From Pseudomonas delhiensis (lineage in GTDB: Bacteria > Pseudomonadota > Gammaproteobacteria > Pseudomonadales > Pseudomonadaceae): a stretch of 64,000 bases of DNA. Below, piece by piece: positions 30,896-41,486 of this stretch. The notes under the pieces were generated by a model. That model did no database searches. It was not told the DNA's origin and saw only the letters and a list, made by a program, of their open reading frames with translations. How positions within the stretch are numbered: the first letter of the stretch is position 1; each line of letters opens with the position of its first letter. The stretch spans positions 216,132-280,131 of the forward strand of contig NZ_FZPC01000002.1 of the NCBI RefSeq assembly GCF_900187975.1, given 5' to 3'. A program made the position numbers and the translations under genes.

Positions 30896-31000
30896 GGGGC
30901 TCCTCGATCCGGCTGTGGACAGGACGCGCCTGTCGGATGCGGAAAAAATACCAGCCCGCGGCGCGCCGGGCGATGCCCGGATGGTCGCGGGACGCTGGGA

Positions 31001-31897
31001 TCAGGTTCTGGCCAGGTGCTCGCCGATCCACTCGACGAAGGCGCGCACCTTGGGCACCGCCGCGGCGTGCTCGGGGTAGGCCAGGTAGTAGGCACTGCGG
31101 CTGTGCAGGGCGTGGGGCCAGGCGACCACCAGCTTGCCTTCATGCAATTCCTCTTCCACCAGGAAGCGCGGCAGCAGGGCCACGCCGCAGCCGGCCTGGG
31201 CGGCGCGGATGCACATGTAGAAGGTGTCGAAGCGCGGCCCGTGGAAGCTGTGCTCGCTGCGCCGGTCGAGGCTGGCGAACCACTCGTGCCAGGCCTCCGG
31301 GCGGGTGGCGTTCTGCAGCAGCACCAGCTCGTCCAGCTGCAGCGGGTCGTCCAGTGGCTGCGCCGGGAGGATCGCCGGCGAGCACACCGGCAGCATCTCC
31401 TCGCCGAACAGGTGCAGGCATTCGGCGCCGGGCAGGGTGCCGGGGCCGAAGAAGAAGGCCACGTCGCAGCGCGAGTGCAGCAGGTCGTCCGGCTCCAGCT
31501 CCTGGCGCAGGTCCAGGTGGATGTTCGGATGGCGGTGGCGCCAGCCGTTGAGCAGCGGGATCAGCCAGCGCGCACCGAAAGTGGGCGGGGTGGACACGCG
31601 CAGCACCTCGGTCTCGCCGCCGTAGGACAGCAGGTAGCGGGTGGACAGCTCCACCTGGCTGAGGATCTTGCGCACCTCCTGCAGGTACAGCTCGCCCGCC
31701 GGCGTCAGCTGCAGGCGCCGGCGCACGCGGCGGAACAGCAGGTGCTGGAGCATCTCCTCGAGCTGCGCCACCTGCTTGCTCACCGCGCTCTGGGTCAGCG
31801 CCAGCTCCTCCGAGGCGCGGGTGAAGCTCAGGTGCCGGGCCACGGCTTCGAAGCACTGCAGGGCGGTCATGGAGGGCAGGTGGCGTTTGTTCAGCAT
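31001..31897 (-). CDS. LysR-type regulator, probable ama regulator
   Basis: 298 residues from ATG 31897 (MLNKRHLPSMTALQCFEAVARHLSFTRASEELALTQSAVSKQ), the N-terminal winged helix-turn-helix. The C-terminal effector domain (about 90-295) contains LRVSTPPTFGARWLIPLL and is GcvA/AmpR-like. It is divergent from amaB with 145 bp between the starts, the classic layout for a LysR activator of the adjacent operon. It therefore probably responds to a lysine/pipecolate intermediate. An in-frame start further upstream (32008) is unlikely. Confidence 0.88.
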   Translation of the reverse strand: MLNKRHLPSMTALQCFEAVARHLSFTRASEELALTQSAVSKQVAQLEEMLQHLLFRRVRRRLQLTPAGELYLQEVRKILSQVELSTRYLLSYGGETEVLRVSTPPTFGARWLIPLLNGWRHRHPNIHLDLRQELEPDDLLHSRCDVAFFFGPGTLPGAECLHLFGEEMLPVCSPAILPAQPLDDPLQLDELVLLQNATRPEAWHEWFASLDRRSEHSFHGPRFDTFYMCIRAAQAGCGVALLPRFLVEEELHEGKLVVAWPHALHSRSAYYLAYPEHAAAVPKVRAFVEWIGEHLART

Positions 31898-32042
31898 CGC
31901 TCGGTGTCCGGCCGGGGCGCCTGGCGCCCCTGGCATGAATTTACGGAATGATGTGCATAGGAAACGTCGTTTGTTGGCCGCCCGCAAGCCGGTTATTACT
32001 GCTTGCATTCCAATGGCTTAACCGACCGGCTCAGGAGACGCG

Positions 32043-33533
32043 ATGATTTCCGCACTGCTCGAGAAACTGGGGGTGGATTCCTCCCTCTACTCCAACGGCG
32101 ACCATGTCATCCACAGCCCCATCGACGGCAGCCGCCTGGGCGCCGTGCGCCTGGAAAGCGCCGCCGAGGTGGAGCAGAAGATCGGCCGCGCGGCCCAGGC
32201 CTTCGGCGCCTGGCGCGCGGTGCCGGCGCCGCGCCGCGGCGAGCTGGTGCGCCTGTTCGGCGAAGAGCTGCGCGCGCACAAGGCCGAGCTGGGCGAGCTG
32301 GTGTCCTGGGAGGCCGGCAAGATCACCCAGGAAGGCCAGGGCGAGGTGCAGGAGATGATCGACATCTGCGACTTCGCCGTCGGCCTGTCGCGCCAGCTCT
32401 ACGGCCTGACCATCGCCTCCGAGCGCCCCGGCCACCACATGCGCGAGACCTGGCAGCCGCTGGGCGTGGTCGGCGTCATCAGCGCCTTCAACTTCCCGGT
32501 CGCCGTGTGGTCGTGGAACACCGCGCTGGCCCTGGTGTGCGGCAACCCGGTGGTGTGGAAGCCGTCGGAGAAGACGCCGCTCACCGCGCTGGCCTGCCAG
32601 GCCCTGTTCGACAAAGCCCTGGCGCGCTTCGGCGACGCCCCGGCCTGCCTCGGCCAGGTGGTGATCGGCGACCGCGCCGCCGGCGAGGCCCTGGTGGACG
32701 ACCCGCGCGTGGCCCTGGTCAGCGCCACCGGCAGCACCCGCATGGGCCGCGAAGTGGGCCCGCGCGTCGCCGCCCGCTTCGGCCGCAGCATCCTCGAACT
32801 GGGCGGCAACAACGCCATGATCCTGGCCCCCAGCGCCGACCTGGACATGGCCGTGCGGGCCATCCTGTTCAGCGCCGTGGGCACCGCCGGCCAGCGCTGC
32901 ACCACCCTGCGCCGGCTGATCGCCCACGAATCGGTGAAGGACGAGATAGTCGCGCGCCTGAAGGCCGCGTACTCGAAGGTGCGCATCGGCCACCCGCTGC
33001 AGGGCAACCTGGTCGGCCCGCTGATCGACGAGCGCAGCTTCCTGGCCATGCAGGGCGCGCTGGAACAGGCGCGCGGCGAGGGTGGCGTGGTGTTCGGCGG
33101 CGAGCGTCAGTTGCAACAGCAGTTCCCCGACGCCTTCTACGTCTCCCCGGCCATCGTCGAGATGCCCGAGCAGAGCGACGTGGTGCGCAGCGAGACCTTC
33201 GCCCCGATCCTCTACGTGATCCCCTACGAGGACTTCGACGAGGCGCTGGCGCTGAACAACGCCGTGCCCCAGGGCCTGTCGTCCTGCGTGTTCACCACCG
33301 ACGTGCGCGAGGCGGAAGCCTTCATGTCGGCCATCGGCAGCGACTGCGGCATCGCCAACGTCAACATCGGCCCCAGCGGCGCGGAGATCGGCGGCGCCTT
33401 CGGCGGCGAGAAGGAAACCGGCGGCGGCCGCGAATCCGGCTCCGACGCCTGGAAGGCCTACATGCGCCGGCAGACCAACACCGTGAACTGGTCGCGGGAG
33501 TTGCCGCTGGCGCAGGGGATAGTGTTCGATTGA
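32043..33533 (+). CDS. amaB: L-piperidine-6-carboxylate (alpha-aminoadipate semialdehyde) dehydrogenase
   Basis: 496 residues of the ALDH7 type. It oxidises alpha-aminoadipate semialdehyde, in equilibrium with piperideine-6-carboxylate, to alpha-aminoadipate in pipecolate and D-lysine catabolism. Motifs: SAFNFPVAVWSWNTALAL, VWKPSEKTPL, the catalytic Glu in LELGGNNAMI and Cys in GTAGQRCTTLRRL, and GGGRESGSDAWKAYMRRQTNT near the end, which is ALDH7-specific. ATG 32043 has GGAG (32034-32037) before it. A possible sigma-70 promoter is TTGTTG (31971) with TTATTA (31993). A heptamer repeat begins immediately after its stop, before amaA. Confidence 0.9.
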   Translation: MISALLEKLGVDSSLYSNGDHVIHSPIDGSRLGAVRLESAAEVEQKIGRAAQAFGAWRAVPAPRRGELVRLFGEELRAHKAELGELVSWEAGKITQEGQGEVQEMIDICDFAVGLSRQLYGLTIASERPGHHMRETWQPLGVVGVISAFNFPVAVWSWNTALALVCGNPVVWKPSEKTPLTALACQALFDKALARFGDAPACLGQVVIGDRAAGEALVDDPRVALVSATGSTRMGREVGPRVAARFGRSILELGGNNAMILAPSADLDMAVRAILFSAVGTAGQRCTTLRRLIAHESVKDEIVARLKAAYSKVRIGHPLQGNLVGPLIDERSFLAMQGALEQARGEGGVVFGGERQLQQQFPDAFYVSPAIVEMPEQSDVVRSETFAPILYVIPYEDFDEALALNNAVPQGLSSCVFTTDVREAEAFMSAIGSDCGIANVNIGPSGAEIGGAFGGEKETGGGRESGSDAWKAYMRRQTNTVNWSRELPLAQGIVFD

Positions 33534-33680
33534 CTGCAAGCTGCAAGCTGCAAGCTGCAAGCTGCAAGCTGCAAGCTGCAAGCTGCAAGCGCAAGACCAG
33601 GGTGTGACTTCTAGCCGTGGGTGAGGCGGCGGGCTCTTTCTTGGAGCTTGCCGCTTGCCGCTCGCGGCTCCTTGTACAAG
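33534..33680 (+). repeat. Eight CTGCAAG heptamers with an inverted partner, between amaB and amaA
   Basis: 33534-33589 is exactly eight perfect copies of CTGCAAG starting at the base after the amaB stop. About 50 bp later (33642-33673) comes an inverted, diverged partner (GGAGCTTGCCGCTTGCCGCTC). The two can pair into a long imperfect hairpin inside the operon. A similar structure lies at 40436-40536. Confidence 0.85.
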
Positions 33681-33689
33681 GATCAGCGG

Positions 33690-34973
33690 ATGTCGCTTCG
33701 CCAAGAGTGTCTGTGGGAACACCTGACCCCCGAGCGGCCGCAGGCGCCGTCGTTGCTGGGGGAGCACAAGGCCGACGTGTGCGTCGTCGGCGCCGGCTTC
33801 ACCGGGCTTTCCGCGGCCCTGCACCTGCTGGAGGCGGGGCGCAGCGTCTGCGTGCTGGAGGCTCATCGCACCGGCCATGGCGGCGCCGGGCGCAACGTCG
33901 GGCTGGTCAACGCCGGCCTGTGGATTGCGCCGGACGAGATCGAGGCGGGCATGGGCGCGGAGGTCGGCGCGCGGCTCAACCGCATGCTGGGCGCGGCGCC
34001 CTCGCTGGTCTTCTCCCTGATCGACAGGTACGCCATCGATTGCCAGGCGCGCCGTGAAGGCACCCTGCACATGGCCCACAACCCGCGCGGCCTGGACGAC
34101 CTGCGCAGCCGCTGCGAGCAGTGGCAGCGCCGCGGCGCACCGGTCGAGCTGCTGACCGGCGCGGCCTGTGCCCAGGCCTGCGGCACCGAGCGGATCGCCG
34201 GCGCGCTGCTCGACCGCCGCGCCGGCACCCTCAACCCCATGGCCTACGTCAGCGGCCTGGCACGCGCCGTGGTGGGCCTGGGCGGCGAGCTGTACCACCA
34301 CTCGCCAGTGACCTCGCTGGAGCGCGAGGGCGATGCCTGGCGCGTTTCCACCGGCGACGGCAGCGTGCTGGCGCAGAAGGTGGTGATCGCCTCCAGCGCC
34401 TACACCGAGGGCGAGTGGACGCAGCTGCGCCGTACCTTCTTCCCCGGCTACTACTACCAGGTCGCCTCGCGCCCGCTGGAGGGCGCGGAGGCCGCGCGCA
34501 TCCTGCCCGGCGGCCAGGGCTCCTGGGATACCCGCCAGGTGCTCAGCAGCATCCGCCGCGACGCCGACGGCCGCCTGCTGCTCGGCAGCCTGGGCAAGGG
34601 CACCGGCAAGCCGGAGTGGTTCATCCGCGGCTGGGCCGACCGCGTCCAGCAACACTACTTCCCGCGGCTGGGCAAGGTGGACTGGGAATTCACCTGGACC
34701 GGCTGCATCGACTTCACCCCCGACCACCTGATGCGCCTGTTCGAGCCGGCGCCGGGGCTGCTCGCCATGAGCGGCTACAACGGCCGCGGGGTGACCACCG
34801 GCACGGTGGTCGGCAAGGCCTTCGCCGACTTCCTGCTGCGCGGCGAGGCCAGCGCCCTGCCCATGCCCCTGCGGCCGCTGGAGGAAATCTCCGCGGCGGG
34901 CCTGCGCAGCTGCCTGTACGAGGCGGGCTTCTCGCTCTACCACGCCGGCCAGTGCCTGCGCGTGGTGATCTAG
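33690..34973 (+). CDS. amaA: FAD-dependent L-pipecolate oxidase
   Basis: 427 residues from ATG 33690 (MSLRQECLWEHL). DAO-type FAD fold with the dinucleotide motif VCVVGAGFTGLSAALHLLEAG (about 30-50), GHGGAGRNVGLVNAG, and a C-terminal GLLAMSGYNGRGVTTGTVVGKAFADFLL. The length and adjacency to amaB match Pseudomonas AmaA, which oxidises L-pipecolate to piperideine-6-carboxylate, the AmaB substrate. The wider family includes gamma-glutamylputrescine oxidases, so the exact amine is inferred from context. No tat or sec signal. Confidence 0.82.
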   Translation: MSLRQECLWEHLTPERPQAPSLLGEHKADVCVVGAGFTGLSAALHLLEAGRSVCVLEAHRTGHGGAGRNVGLVNAGLWIAPDEIEAGMGAEVGARLNRMLGAAPSLVFSLIDRYAIDCQARREGTLHMAHNPRGLDDLRSRCEQWQRRGAPVELLTGAACAQACGTERIAGALLDRRAGTLNPMAYVSGLARAVVGLGGELYHHSPVTSLEREGDAWRVSTGDGSVLAQKVVIASSAYTEGEWTQLRRTFFPGYYYQVASRPLEGAEAARILPGGQGSWDTRQVLSSIRRDADGRLLLGSLGKGTGKPEWFIRGWADRVQQHYFPRLGKVDWEFTWTGCIDFTPDHLMRLFEPAPGLLAMSGYNGRGVTTGTVVGKAFADFLLRGEASALPMPLRPLEEISAAGLRSCLYEAGFSLYHAGQCLRVVI

Positions 34974-35114
34974 CGGCCGCGCCCGGGGCGGGGCGCCCGG
35001 CCCCGTCCGCCTCCTCTGGCCCGTTCTGCACTTTGGTCTAGCCTTTTTGGTGCGTTACCTCGAAGGGCGCGCACCGAGAATGTGCAGTTAGGTGACAGTG
35101 AAGGTTACCGCTCG

Positions 35115-35212
35115 GGTTGCGCCCCGTGGCTGCTGGTTGTGCCAGCTCGCGGGATGGATGGTTGCACCCTTGGGATGTTTGGGTTGCACCTTTTGTTTTA
35201 GGGGGTTGCACA
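35115..35212 (+). promoter_or_regulatory. Five phased GGTTGCACC-type direct repeats (candidate enhancer)
   Basis: GGTTGCGCC (35115), GGTTGTGCC (35135), GGTTGCACC (35160), GGTTGCACC (35182) and GGTTGCACA (35204), all on the plus strand at 20-25-bp steps, about two helical turns. They end about 70 bp before a sigma-54 promoter, the normal reach of an enhancer-binding protein. They occupy much of the 387-bp amaA-braC gap; no gene is seen there. Confidence 0.65.
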
Positions 35213-35280
35213 CGCCAAAAGCTGTTTTCTGCCGGCCCTGGCCGGTTCTGCTGTCCGACTTTTCAAATAACAAAAACGGA

Positions 35281-35296
35281 TGGCACGCGGCTTGCT
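35281..35296 (+). promoter_or_regulatory. Sigma-54 promoter of the branched-chain-type ABC transporter operon
   Basis: TGGCACGCGGCTTGCT: GG (35282-35283) and GC (35294-35295) with 10 nt between, against consensus TGGCACG-N4-TTGCW. The implied start near 35307 lies about 54 nt before the substrate-binding-protein ATG. Confidence 0.75.
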
Positions 35297-35360
35297 GTTG
35301 GCTAGACGCCAACATCTGTTGTTTCGCGCGTCATCACAAAAACCTCAGGAGCAAAACTCC

Positions 35361-36497
35361 ATGTCGCAGAAGATTTTCAGAAAAGGCTTTCTGGCCCTGG
35401 CGGTAACCGCCGCGATGGGCATGACTTCTCTCGCCCAGGCCGACGTCGTGATCGGCGTCGCCGGCCCGCACACCGGGGCCAACGCCTCCTTTGGCGAGCA
35501 ATACTGGCGCGGAGCGACCCAGGCCGCCGAGGACATCAACGCCGCCGGCGGCGTCAACGGCGAGAAGATCAAGCTGGTGAAGGCGGACGACGCCTGCGAA
35601 CCGAAACAGGCCGTGGCCGTGGCCAACCGCCTGGTGGACGAAGACAAGGCGGTGGCGGTGGTCGGCCACTTCTGCTCCTCCTCCACCATCCCCGCCTCGG
35701 AGGTCTACGACGAGGCCGGCATCATCGCCATCACCCCCGGCTCGACCAACCCGCAGGTCACCGAGCGCGGCCTCTCCGGCATGTTCCGCATGTGCGGCCG
35801 CGACGACCAGCAGGGCATCGTCGCCGGCGACTACATCGTCGACGTGCTCAAGGCCAAGAAGGTCGCGGTCATCCACGACAAGGACACCTACGGCCAGGGC
35901 CTGGCCGACGCCACCCGCGCGCAGCTGAACAAGCGCGGCGTGAAGGAGGTGCTGTACGAGGGCCTGACCCGCGGCGAGAAGGACTTCAACGCCCTGGTCA
36001 CCAAGATCCGCGCCTCCGGCGCCGAGGTCGTCTACTTCGGCGGCCTGCACCCCGAGGCCGGCCCGCTGGTGCGGCAGATGCGCGAACAGGGCCTGACCGC
36101 CAAGTTCATGTCCGACGACGGCATCGTCACCGACGAACTGGTCACCACCGCCGGCGGCCCGCAATACGTCAAGGGCGTGCTGATGACCTTCGGCGCCGAC
36201 CCGCGGCTGATCCCCGACGGCAAGGCGGTGGTCGAGAAATTCCGCGCCGGCGGCTTCGAGCCCGAGGGCTACACCCTCTACGCCTACGCCTCGGTGCAGG
36301 CCCTGGCGGCCGGCTTCAACGGCGCCGGCAAGACCGACCCGGCGGCCGCCGCCAAGTGGCTGAAGTCGCACCCGGTGCAGACCGTGATGGGCAAGAAGGA
36401 GTGGGACCAGAAGGGCGACCTGAAGGTCTCCGACTACGTGGTCTACGAGTGGGACGACAAGGGCAAGTACCACCAGCTGGACGCTTTCAAGAAGTGA
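35361..36497 (+). CDS. Branched-chain-amino-acid-type ABC transporter, periplasmic binding protein
   Basis: 378 residues from ATG 35361, with CAGGAG upstream (35346-35351). Signal MSQKIFRKGFLALAVTAAMGMTSLAQA, then DVVIGVAGPHTGANASFGEQYWRGA, the LivJ/LivK/BraC fold. The ligand-anchoring regions are FCSSSTIPASEVYDEAGI and PGSTNPQ. It delivers an amino acid to the four downstream proteins. The ligand is not proven: LivK relatives bind Leu/Ile/Val, but the flanking ama genes and the ornithine-cyclodeaminase-like gene suggest a lysine-pathway compound. A strong hairpin (36519-36545) separates it from the permease genes. Confidence 0.9.
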   Translation: MSQKIFRKGFLALAVTAAMGMTSLAQADVVIGVAGPHTGANASFGEQYWRGATQAAEDINAAGGVNGEKIKLVKADDACEPKQAVAVANRLVDEDKAVAVVGHFCSSSTIPASEVYDEAGIIAITPGSTNPQVTERGLSGMFRMCGRDDQQGIVAGDYIVDVLKAKKVAVIHDKDTYGQGLADATRAQLNKRGVKEVLYEGLTRGEKDFNALVTKIRASGAEVVYFGGLHPEAGPLVRQMREQGLTAKFMSDDGIVTDELVTTAGGPQYVKGVLMTFGADPRLIPDGKAVVEKFRAGGFEPEGYTLYAYASVQALAAGFNGAGKTDPAAAAKWLKSHPVQTVMGKKEWDQKGDLKVSDYVVYEWDDKGKYHQLDAFKK

Positions 36498-36518
36498 CCC
36501 CGGCCTGAAGCGCCGACT

Positions 36519-36545
36519 GCCGGCGCCGCCACGAGCGGCGCCGGC
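36519..36545 (+). terminator. Intra-operon stem-loop after the binding-protein gene
   Basis: GCCGGCGCCGC (36519-36529), loop CACGA, GCGGCGCCGGC (36535-36545): a perfect 11-bp GC stem without a T-run. It is typically an mRNA 3'-end stabiliser that gives more binding protein than permease. Confidence 0.75.
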
Positions 36546-36622
36546 ATCCCCCGCAGGTCGACGTCGCCCGCTGGCGGTCACGAGCCGCACCAGGGCGCCA
36601 CGTCAGCCTTTTCCTGCCCCGC

Positions 36623-37555
<933 letters not shown>

Positions 37556-37557
37556 GC

Positions 37558-38843
<1,286 letters not shown>

Positions 38844-38847
<4 letters not shown>

Positions 38848-39716
38848 GCGACAAGATTCTCAGCGTCGAGCACCTGATGATGCACTTCGGCGGCATCAAG
38901 GCGCTCAACGACGTCAACCTGGACGTGGAACGCGGCTCCATCACCGCGCTGATCGGCCCCAACGGCGCCGGCAAGACCACGGTGTTCAACTGCCTGACCG
39001 GCTTCTACAAGGCCACCGGCGGGAAGATCCTGCTCAACACCCAGGGCAGCACCACCGACGTCATCAAGATCCTCGGCCAGCCGTTCCAGGGCGGCGACTT
39101 CGTCAACCCGGCGCAGTTCGGCAGCCGCCTGTACTACAAGATGTTCGGCGGCACCCACCTGGTGAACCGCGCGGGGCTGGCGCGCACCTTCCAGAACATC
39201 CGCCTGTTCCGCGAAATGTCGGTGGTGGAGAACCTGCTGGTGGCGCAGCACATGTACGTCAACCGCAACCTGGTCTCCGGCATCCTCAACACCCCCGGCT
39301 ACCGCCGCGCCGAAAGCGACGCCCTGGACCACGCCTTCTACTGGCTGGAAGTGGTCGACCTGGTGGACTGCGCCAACCGCCTGGCCGGCGAGATGTCCTA
39401 CGGCCAGCAGCGCCGCCTGGAGATCGCCCGGGCCATGTGCACGCGCCCGGAGATCGTCTGCCTGGACGAACCGGCCGCCGGCCTCAACCCGCAGGAGACC
39501 CAGGCGCTGAGCCGCATCGTGCGCTTCCTGCGCGACCACCACGGGATCACCGTGCTGCTCATCGAGCACGACATGGGCATGGTGATGAACATCTCCGACC
39601 ACATCATCGTGCTCGACCATGGCGACGTGATCGCCCGCGGCCTGCCGGCGGAGATCCGCAGCAACGACAAGGTGATCGCCGCCTACCTGGGCGCAGACGA
39701 AGAGGAGGTCGCATGA
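38844..39716 (+). CDS. Branched-chain-type ABC transporter ATPase, LivG/BraF family
   Basis: 290 residues. Walker A GPNGAGKTT (about residue 40), Q-loop NRAGLARTFQNIRLF, signature LAGEMSYGQQRRLEIARA (SYGQQ, the LivG version of LSGGQ), Walker B IVCLDEPAAGLNP and H-loop LLIEHDMGMVM. A central insertion (about 70-110, KILGQPFQGGDFVNPAQFGS) is somewhat longer than in E. coli LivG. Start and stop both overlap neighbours by ATGA, so the transporter genes are translationally coupled. Confidence 0.93.
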
Positions 39717-40429
39717 CGGCGCCGATTCTGGAATTCCGTGATGTGGATGTGTTCTACGGGCCGATCCAGGCGCTGAAGAAGGTTTCCCTGACCGTGGGCG
39801 AAGGCGAGACGGTGGCGCTGATCGGCGCCAACGGCGCCGGCAAGTCCACCCTGCTGATGTCCATCTTCGGCCAGCCGCGCGCGGCCGCCGGGCAGATCCT
39901 CTACCGCGGCCAGGACATCGCCCGGCGCTCGGCGCACTACGTGGCCTCCAACGGCATCGCGCAGTCGCCGGAGGGGCGCCGGGTGTTCCCCGACATGAGC
40001 GTGGAGGAGAACCTGCTGATGGGCACCATCCCCGTCGGCATGGACCACGCCCAGGAAGACATGCAGCGCATGTTCGACCTCTTCCCGCGCCTGAAGGAGC
40101 GGCGCAACCAGCGCGCCATGACCATGTCCGGCGGCGAGCAGCAGATGCTCGCCATCGCCCGCGCGCTGATGAGCCGGCCCCGGCTGCTGCTGCTCGACGA
40201 ACCCTCCCTGGGCCTGGCGCCCATCGTGGTCAAGCAGATCTTCCAGACCCTGCGCGAACTGGCGCAGACCGGCATGACGCTGTTCCTCGTCGAGCAGAAC
40301 GCCAACCACGCGCTCAAGCTCTCCGACCGCGGCTACGTGATGGTCAACGGCGAGATCCGCATGAGCGGCACGGGGGCGGAGCTGCTGGGCAACCAGGAGG
40401 TGCGGGACGCCTATCTGGGGGGGCACTGA
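39713..40429 (+). CDS. Branched-chain-type ABC transporter ATPase, LivF/BraG family
   Basis: 238 residues. Walker A GANGAGKSTLL, signature MTMSGGEQQMLAIARA, Walker B LLLLDEPSLGLAP and H-loop FLVEQNANHAL. It opens MTAPILEFRDVDVFYGPIQAL with GAGGAGG just before the ATG. It completes the transporter with the LivG-like ATPase and the two permeases. A heptamer-repeat hairpin separates it from the ornithine-cyclodeaminase-like gene. Confidence 0.93.
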   Translation: MTAPILEFRDVDVFYGPIQALKKVSLTVGEGETVALIGANGAGKSTLLMSIFGQPRAAAGQILYRGQDIARRSAHYVASNGIAQSPEGRRVFPDMSVEENLLMGTIPVGMDHAQEDMQRMFDLFPRLKERRNQRAMTMSGGEQQMLAIARALMSRPRLLLLDEPSLGLAPIVVKQIFQTLRELAQTGMTLFLVEQNANHALKLSDRGYVMVNGEIRMSGTGAELLGNQEVRDAYLGGH

Positions 40430-40435
40430 TGTGCC

Positions 40436-40536
40436 AGCTGCAAGCTGCAAGCTGCAGGCGGCAAGCGGAAAGCGGCAAGCGGCAAGCGGCAAGCGAGAGC
40501 GCTGTTTGCAGCTTGTGGCTTGCGGCTTGGAGCTGA
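40436..40536 (+). repeat. Second heptamer repeat hairpin, between livF-like and ornithine-cyclodeaminase-like genes
   Basis: AGCTGCAAGCTGCAAGCTGC (from 40436) passes into GGCAAGC copies (through about 40495). After about 10 bp, TTTGCAGCTTGTGGCTTGCGG (40505-40525) is the inverted partner. It resembles 33534-33680 and again sits between the stop and the ribosome site of two adjacent genes. Confidence 0.8.
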
Positions 40537-40549
40537 TCCGGAGGATCTC

Positions 40550-41482
40550 ATGGCAACTGTTCGTTTTCTGAGTAACGCCGACGTCGCCGAGCGCCTGGCT
40601 TATCCACAACTGATCGAGGCCCTGCGCCAGGGCCTGGCCGGCAGCTGCGAGGCGCCGGTGCGTGGCTGCCACGCGCTGCCCGGCGACGCCACGCTGCTGA
40701 CCATGCCGGTGTGGCGGCCAGGGCAGGACATCGGCGTCAAGCTGGTCACCGTGTTCCCCGGCAACGGCGCGCGCGGGTTGCCGGCGGTGGCCGCGCTGTT
40801 CTGCCTGTTCGACGGTGTCGACGGCCGCCCCCTGGCGCTGCTCGAAGCCTCCGAACTGACCGCCCGGCGCACCGCCTGCACCTCCGCGCTGGCGGCGGAC
40901 CACCTGGCGCGGCGCAATGCCGAGCGCCTGCTCATCGTCGGCAGCGGCACCCTGGCGCCGCACATGGTGCGGGCCCACTGCGCGGTACGCGGGTACCGCG
41001 AGGTCGCCATCTGGGGGCGGCACCCGTCGAAGGTCGCCGCGCTGGTCGAGCGCCTGGCCGCCGAGGGCTACCCGGTGCGGGCCTGCGCAGACCTCGCACC
41101 AGGCGTGGCCGCGGCCGACACCGTCAGTTGCGTGACCACCTCCCGCGAGCCGCTGGTGCACGGCGAGTGGCTGAGCCCCGGCACCCACCTCGACCTGGTG
41201 GGCGCCTTCCTGCCGAGCATGCGCGAGACCGACAGCGAGGCCGTGCGCCGCGCACGCATCGTCGTCGACACCCGCGAAGGCGCGCTGGAGGAAGCCGGCG
41301 ACCTGTTGATTCCCCTGGCCGAGGGCGCCATCGCCGAATCGGCCATCCACACCCAGCTCAGCGACCTGCTGCAGGGCCGCGGGCTGCGTCGCGACGACCA
41401 GGAGATCACCCTGTTCAAGTCGGTCGGCTACGCCCTGGAAGACCTGATCGCCGCGCGCCTGCTGGTGGAGCAGGGCGGCTAG
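40550..41482 (+). CDS. Ornithine cyclodeaminase / mu-crystallin family protein
   Basis: 310 residues from ATG 40550, with CGGAGGA (40539-40545) before it. NAD(P)-binding Rossmann domain RLLIVGSGTLAPHMVRAHCAV (about 125), the family substrate region KLVTVFPGNGARGLP and ARRTACTSALAADHLAR, and a C-terminal SVGYALEDLIAARLLVEQ. The family includes ornithine cyclodeaminase, alanine dehydrogenase and ketimine reductases that reduce piperideine-2-carboxylate to pipecolate. Next to amaA/amaB and an amino-acid transporter, ketimine reduction is an attractive role, but the sequence alone does not decide it. Confidence 0.85.
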   Translation: MATVRFLSNADVAERLAYPQLIEALRQGLAGSCEAPVRGCHALPGDATLLTMPVWRPGQDIGVKLVTVFPGNGARGLPAVAALFCLFDGVDGRPLALLEASELTARRTACTSALAADHLARRNAERLLIVGSGTLAPHMVRAHCAVRGYREVAIWGRHPSKVAALVERLAAEGYPVRACADLAPGVAAADTVSCVTTSREPLVHGEWLSPGTHLDLVGAFLPSMRETDSEAVRRARIVVDTREGALEEAGDLLIPLAEGAIAESAIHTQLSDLLQGRGLRRDDQEITLFKSVGYALEDLIAARLLVEQGG

Positions 41483-41486
41483 CGGG

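Noticed and set aside
33534..33589. CRISPR or integron-like repeat at the CTGCAAG block
   Set aside because: It is an uninterrupted 7-bp tandem repeat without spacers.
32031..34943. 970-codon minus-strand frame opposite amaB/amaA
   Set aside because: Antisense shadow; part of it translates the CTGCAAG repeat into a Leu-Gln-Leu-Ala-Ala-Cys-Ser pattern.
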